NCBI GenBank assembly: GCA_963556495.2
Contig: OY747712.1
Coordinates: 29,780,235 to 29,844,234, forward strand
DNA length: 64,000 nt
Direction: 5' to 3'
From: Valencia hispanica
Taxonomy: Eukaryota; Chordata; Actinopteri; Cyprinodontiformes; Valenciidae
In this document: positions 59,610 through 64,000 of the stretch, piece after piece
How positions within the stretch are numbered: the stretch's first letter is position 1
Layout: each line of letters starts with the position of its first letter
Program-made: the position numbers and the translations under genes
The notes under the pieces: generated by a model
Databases searched by the model: none
What the model saw: only the letters and a program-made list of their open reading frames with translations
What the model was told of the DNA's origin: nothing

Positions 59610-59615
<6 letters not shown>
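58053..59615 (+). mobile_element. Tc1-like transposon, apparently full length
   Basis: About 1.56 kb. Terminal inverted repeats of about 155 bp: left begins CACAGTGGCTTGCAAAAGTA, right ends TACTTGCAAGCCACTGTGTG. Inner segments such as TGTCACATTACAGCCACAAA and its complement also match. TA dinucleotides flank both ends, though within TA microsatellites. It encloses an open transposase. The two repeats differ at a few positions, including a 3-bp indel near the tips. Confidence 0.9.
58377..59396 (+). CDS. Tc1-like transposase, DD34E, open frame
   Basis: 339 residues from ATG 58377, TGA stop, no internal stop. Length equals typical fish Tc1 transposases (about 340). Residues 1-110 are the paired-like DNA-binding region: helix-turn-helix with IPRSTVQAIIQKW (33-45), the linker QGRPPKLTGRTRR (57-69, GRPR-like AT-hook) and a second helix-turn-helix (TTISRALHKVGI, 100-111). 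The catalytic triad is D152 (WSDET), D243 (QQDNDPKH) and E278 (NPIENMW), with 34 residues between the last two. The enzyme cuts out and reinserts its element at TA sites. RPTMEWFKTK at 251-260 departs slightly from the usual TSK. All key residues are present, but activity is not shown. Confidence 0.92.
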   Translation: MESKEHTRQVRDKVIEKFKAGLGYKKIFQALNIPRSTVQAIIQKWKEYGTTVNLLRQGRPPKLTGRTRRAQIRNAAKRPMVTLDELQRSTAQVGESVHRTTISRALHKVGIYGRVARRKPLLKENHKKSRLQFATSHLGDTANMWKKVLWSDETKMELFGQNAKRCVWRKTNTAHHSEHTIPTVKCGGGSIMLWGCFSSAGTGKLVRVDGKMDGAKYRAILEENLLESAKDLRLGWRFTFQQDNDPKHKARPTMEWFKTKHIHVLEWPSQSPDLNPIENMWQDLKTAVHKRCPSNLTELELFCKEEWARISVSRCAKLVETYPKRLAAVIAAKGGSTKY

Positions 59616-59663
<48 letters not shown>

Positions 59664-59723
59664 TATATATATATACACACACACATATATATATATACAC
59701 ATATATATATATTATATATATAC

Positions 59724-59812
<89 letters not shown>

Positions 59813-59864
59813 TATATATAAATATATATGTATATAGATACACACATATATATAAATATATATG

Positions 59865-59895
<31 letters not shown>

Positions 59896-59945
59896 AAATA
59901 TATATATACATACATACACACATATATATATACATACACACATAT
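59616..59945. repeat. (TA)n / (CACACA) microsatellite
   Basis: About 330 bp of TA repeats with CACA and AAATA interruptions, directly after the Tc1 right end. Similar shorter TA runs precede the left end. Confidence 0.95.
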
Positions 59946-60589
59946 GTTATTTTGCAGTAATGTTATGTATTTCTATTTATTTTAGTCTTTAGAATTTGCA
60001 CATATCTTTACATTTTTGTCCAATTACAAAATGTTTAAATATTAAATCATAGGCTATGAACTCAGAACAAATACTTAAGTAATCAATAGTTGAGTTGCCT
60101 TTTTACTAAATACTTTTTTACTCTTGAGTATTTTATTGGATTACTACTTTGCACTTTTACTTGAGAAAAATGTGTTGAAGCTACTATTACTTGAGTACCT
60201 ATTTTGGCTACTCTAGCAACCTCTGATAATATTACAAGACAGAGCAGACATCTCATAATATCTCCCATAAAAGTGGCACATAAAGGGAACATAGCTTATC
60301 TTGACATCATTTTAAGAGGGTTTGTTTGAGGGCAAACAACAGATTTACACTTTATTTCTTAGGGACAAACTTTGGAATTGTCATGGAGGAAGAGCCACAT
60401 CAGTTGTTTTTGAGGACCCATATTGGATATTTAAGACCATGCGTCTCCCCTCCCTTTTTACTTATGCTGGGTTTGACTTCACATTATACACAAGTATGTT
60501 AACTGAAGGCTTAAGGTCCATCTCTTAAAACTATCAGGTTACAATGAGGGGATTTTTTTTTCCAAAGAAGTAGAACGTTTTCGGAGGTA

Positions 60590-61620
60590 AATTAACAATG
60601 CACCTAACCCTGAACGTGCCATTCCATCTCAGAATTGACTGGAAAATGGATAGAGCTAAATTTTGGGTGAAATTGCAGGAAAACCTGAGAGACCGCAAAA
60701 GACTTGAAACTTGGGCAGATAGTCATGTTTGGTGCAGGACAACAACCCTAACAATTCAGCCTCCCTGTAAGAGGGGTATGAATACTTTTCATGGTCCCAC
60801 TTTAAAGAGACAGGAGTGTGTGAGCAATAAGCTAGCCTTGTTGATAAATGCTGCAAGCTGGTTCAAACACTGGCAGGAAGAGCATTCAGCTAATTAGACA
60901 TTCTGGCCGGCTTATCTACACACACTTTTACACTTAAGGCAGATGAACTAGAGAGTATGAGAAACATGTTGTTCAGAACATTGTTCTGACCATCTTATTT
61001 GATAGTATATAATGGGCCAATAAAGTATTTATTTGGGACAGGAACCGATTATGTCATCTTATGGACTAAACAACTATTGTGATCTTGCTGACACATGATG
61101 TATAAAACTTCTGACTGTGAATTCAGTGCCTTTTATCTGGTAAACTTATGCGACCATGTTTGATCAGTCTCATTGTTTTAATAAACTTCATTTGGAGAAG
61201 AATCAGCTGGTTTGCATCTTTCTTACTTAAATGAATCCGCAACATTTTTATAACTTGACAGCTACAATGAAGGGGTTTATAATAAGGATATTCATAAGAA
61301 TTAAGAATATGTGGCAACACGATTTTTGAGATGCTTTCTAAATGGACAGAGCCTGAGCTATTTTGCAAGGAAAATTGGTAATAAAATTTATGTCTAGATT
61401 TGTAAAGATGGCAAGTTTGACTTTAGAGGATTGGGCACGTACAGTACACATTTTTCGGTTCTTCTTTTTCATTTGGGTATCATTTTTCTTCCACTCACTA
61501 TCGTGTGCTACTTGTGTTGATCTATTACATAAAATCCTAATAAATTACACTGAAGTTTGCAGTTGTGTTATTACAAAATGCAAAAAGGTTTAAAATGGAG
61601 GAAAACTTTGGTGAGCCATC
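60590..61620 (+). mobile_element. Decayed Tc1 element
   Basis: 60620-60750 translates in broken frames to KMDRAKFWVKLQENL and then a degraded form of the QQDN block; 60766-60790 has GGGGTATGAATACTTTT like a Tc1 terminal tip; 61330-61610 gives a degraded C-terminus and inner terminal-repeat sequence (CATAAAATCCTAATAAATTACACTGAAG, 61528 onward, in part). The pieces are interrupted by unrelated sequence near 60870-61280. Not functional. Confidence 0.5.
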
Positions 61621-64000
61621 GTATCTACAGAACATGATGCAGGACACTGAGGTTGGGCAGTCAAAACTAGTATGATTTTTCTCAACACGATTTTCTGCTT
61701 CCACCTATAGCTGAAAGGATTTTATTCTCATACAGCAAGTAAAGAGGTGAAGCTTGATCTCCGGGGAGATAAAGAGTAGAATCCGAGTAGCCCCGAAGGT
61801 TTTTACAGCATTACTTGCTCATGTGAATTTCATAATCTATATGTATACAACACAGCTTTGGAAGAAAGACCGCTCTACAGCTGGGAGGAAAAAAGAAAAA
61901 TCTGTAATGAGTAGAATGGTGCAGTCTGTCTTTATCTCTGACTGCTCTAAACACATAGAGGCATTTGATGCTAAATGTGTGTTGATGTGTGTGGATGTTT
62001 TCCACAAAAGCAAGACCCAAGCAGTTCATTCTATTTCACAAAAGGGACTGAATAAAAATAAAATAAAATTAAATAAAAAGCTGGTACATTTGGAGATACT
62101 AATTTGGTTAATCGAGATGTCAGCTGGAAGATTCAGAGTAGATGTCTTTTAAAAGCTGTGTATATTTCTTCTTTTGTGTATGGGAAGAGAAATCCACCAC
62201 CTGGGTCAAATGAGATTTTATGTCTCCAAGGAGTTTATCAAATTTAATTATGATACATCTAATTACCAAAAGCAATCTTGTGTGTGGTAGGCATAATCAT
62301 TTCAGAGCGAAGTCACCTGCAGGGGTGAGGCATAATTTACAGCTGGTCTAGGGTGACAGAAGGAGGGAAATAAAGGAAAGAGAGACAGAAACAGGTGATT
62401 GCTAAATATTTTGCTGAGCAAGCTCACTTTATGTTCATCTTCTTTACTGTAGAAGCTCTGAAAAATTACTAAAACTGTCACCCACACTTAAAAAGATCAA
62501 GAACAGCTTTTACATTTTAGCATCTGATTAAAAAAGGGGATTTGACAAGTGCTTGATTTTGTGTGATTATGAAAACATGGCCATCTTTCATCTCCGTTCT
62601 GCTTGGGGGAACATAAACCGAAGTTGCGCCGAATCCAGATGTTTGTAAATGAGTCTGATTCATCATAACAATGCACGAGGATGGCTAATAAAAAGTTGTG
62701 CAGAAGGTAAAGAGTGAACAATGTGAGCTAAAAGAAGAAGCGAGCAAGATGGGATCACAGCTGTAATTGTTTTTTTTCAGAAGGTGAGAATGAGTAAGGG
62801 TTATAGAAGGGGACAGTACACCGTAACCACACAAACACACACACATATATATATATATGTACACAGACTCACCAGCTCTCGACCCAACGTGGAAACCCCC
62901 TGCAGTGTCTAATCCTGCACAGAGCCCTTCTCAGCTCCACCCGGCTTCGATTGCTGCTAAAAAAAATCAATGAAATATTTTCCCACCAAAATGAGGAAGA
63001 ACAATGGAAAAGATCCACACCTCAAGGTCTTTCTAATTAGAGAGTTCACGCAAAGAGGCTGCAGCATTTCATGGCTCTAAGAAGAGAAGGAGATTGGCTC
63101 AAAGACAGAAAGCAATGAATGGAAAGTGATCAAGGTCATGGAATTTGCTGCTCTAAAATACAACCTTTATAGCTCATGACCTTGGCGGTTGCAGATCTGA
63201 TCCCTTGACATACCTTTTTCCAGCTACAGCTGTACAACAAAAGACCACATTGCAAAAGCTAGATGTTTTAAAAGAAGCTTGTCATGTCATCACAACTTAA
63301 CCTAGAAATGGAGTTGGAAATCCATCTTTATTGTTTTACTAAATGGCTTTTGATGTCTTTTCCCTACGTAACGGTAGAAAGTAATCTTATTATGGAAGAT
63401 TTAGAAAAACAAAAACAACCCAATGCCAAACATGATGCACATGAGACATAATTGTGTAGAGAAAGGGAACATTGTATAATAGCTGTCATTACTGCTCTTA
63501 ACCAGCACCTGCCATCTTATCAAATGTTGGCAGCACTAAGAGCTGCGTTCCGTAGATGCTCTTCAGCTGCACATTCAGACTCAGTTTGACAACGGTGGTT
63601 GGCTACTGCAGAGCTTCATAATCAGTATAAAACTCATTCAGCCATGAGACTTTCAAGTCAACTTTTAAATATGTCCCAGTATGTTTTTTAGTTCTGATTA
63701 CAAAACCCCATTCAAAAGGAAATATATACATCTCAAATCAGGTAATACTTTAGTTTTACAATATATGTAATTAAAGAGACAGGTAAGGGGGAAATTAAAT
63801 ACCATTACATGAATTAGACCTGTTTTTAAAGGGCTTTGAGTAAGCATTTGTTGTAATTTGGTGCTACATAATCAAGTTGACTTTAACTAAATTGAAATAA
63901 AATAAATTTGTAAATGTACACCCTGTGTCTTTTGCATTTCCATTTATTTTGCTATCCAATCAAATGGTAAGGGATATACTGAAAGGAATAATGTTTAAAA

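Larger units (their letters stand above)
57644..60225. mobile_element. hAT MITE split by a Tc1 insertion
   Basis: Left end CAGAGGTGGGTAGTAAC and right end TCTAGCAACCTCTG are inverted. Flanks ATCAAATT (57636-57643) and ATAATATT (60226-60233) agree at 6 of 8 bases. The body has the ACTTGAGTAA / TTTTACTTGAG theme of a very common fish MITE. The left half is 57644 to about 58000 and the right half about 59950-60225; between them are a Tc1 element and TA microsatellites. Confidence 0.7.
51986..64000. other. Region downstream of ephb1, no host gene recognised
   Basis: Non-transposon stretches 51986-52460, 55441-57643, 60234-60589 and 61621-64000 are AT-rich with only short chance frames, no splice-bounded conserved exons and no RNA genes I can see. 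A short (AT)n run lies at 62845-62860. The recognised repeats are listed separately. Confidence 0.6.

Noticed and set aside
59457..59985. Several overlapping open frames on both strands rich in Y, I and H
   Set aside because: Produced by the TA/CA microsatellite after the Tc1 element; the first codons are terminal-repeat sequence.
61754..62152. 132-codon open frame downstream
   Set aside because: AT-rich, lysine/isoleucine-heavy end, no recognisable motif and no supporting splice or promoter context.

Overview
The window is vertebrate genomic DNA, almost certainly from a teleost fish. The evidence is short exons with GT..AG borders in long AT-rich introns, an Eph receptor of vertebrate type, and a repeat load typical of fish: Tc1/mariner, hAT and TTAA-site elements, a fish-type L1 LINE, and the 'GATTCTGATTCTGATTCTG' LINE tail. 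I cannot name the species. No bacterial or organellar features are seen.

There is one protein-coding host gene, on the + strand: the 3' half of an EphB-class receptor tyrosine kinase, best matched to EPHB1 (ephb1). Nine exons cover the cytoplasmic part (419 codons): two juxtamembrane exons (1458-1522, 8066-8188), the kinase domain (9217-9464, 11108-11323, 34585-34734, 42794-42987), and the kinase-SAM linker, SAM domain and C-terminus (44734-44889, 47632-47740). The second juxtamembrane exon also begins the kinase glycine loop, so this is eight intervals in all. The ectodomain and transmembrane exons lie upstream of the window. The stop codon reads TGA CTA, a known readthrough context, and is followed by 38 open in-frame codons. 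A 3' UTR of about 4.2 kb may follow, ending near an AATAAA at 51962.

Much of the rest is transposon-derived and often nested. The 23.3-kb intron 11324-34584 holds a THAP-domain exon on the - strand, L1 fragments split by a 1074-bp solo LTR (CATC target duplication) and by a 2.3-kb long-inverted-repeat element, a hAT element, and a 1158-bp long-inverted-repeat element with a perfect 6-bp target duplication. The 8-kb intron 34735-42793 holds a long TA microsatellite, an internally deleted hAT element with its dimerisation domain, and a hAT-like MITE. The last intron holds two tandem copies of a TTAA-flanked element with a coding-like segment.

Downstream of ephb1 there are a larger TTAA-flanked element carrying a related coding-like exon and split by a hAT MITE; a hAT MITE split by an apparently complete Tc1-like transposon with an open 339-codon transposase; and a decayed Tc1 copy. 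I see no second host gene in 48-64 kb.

Coordinates of transposon ends come from reading terminal inverted repeats and target-site duplications by eye. Superfamily names rest on those signatures and on protein motifs, not on database searches.
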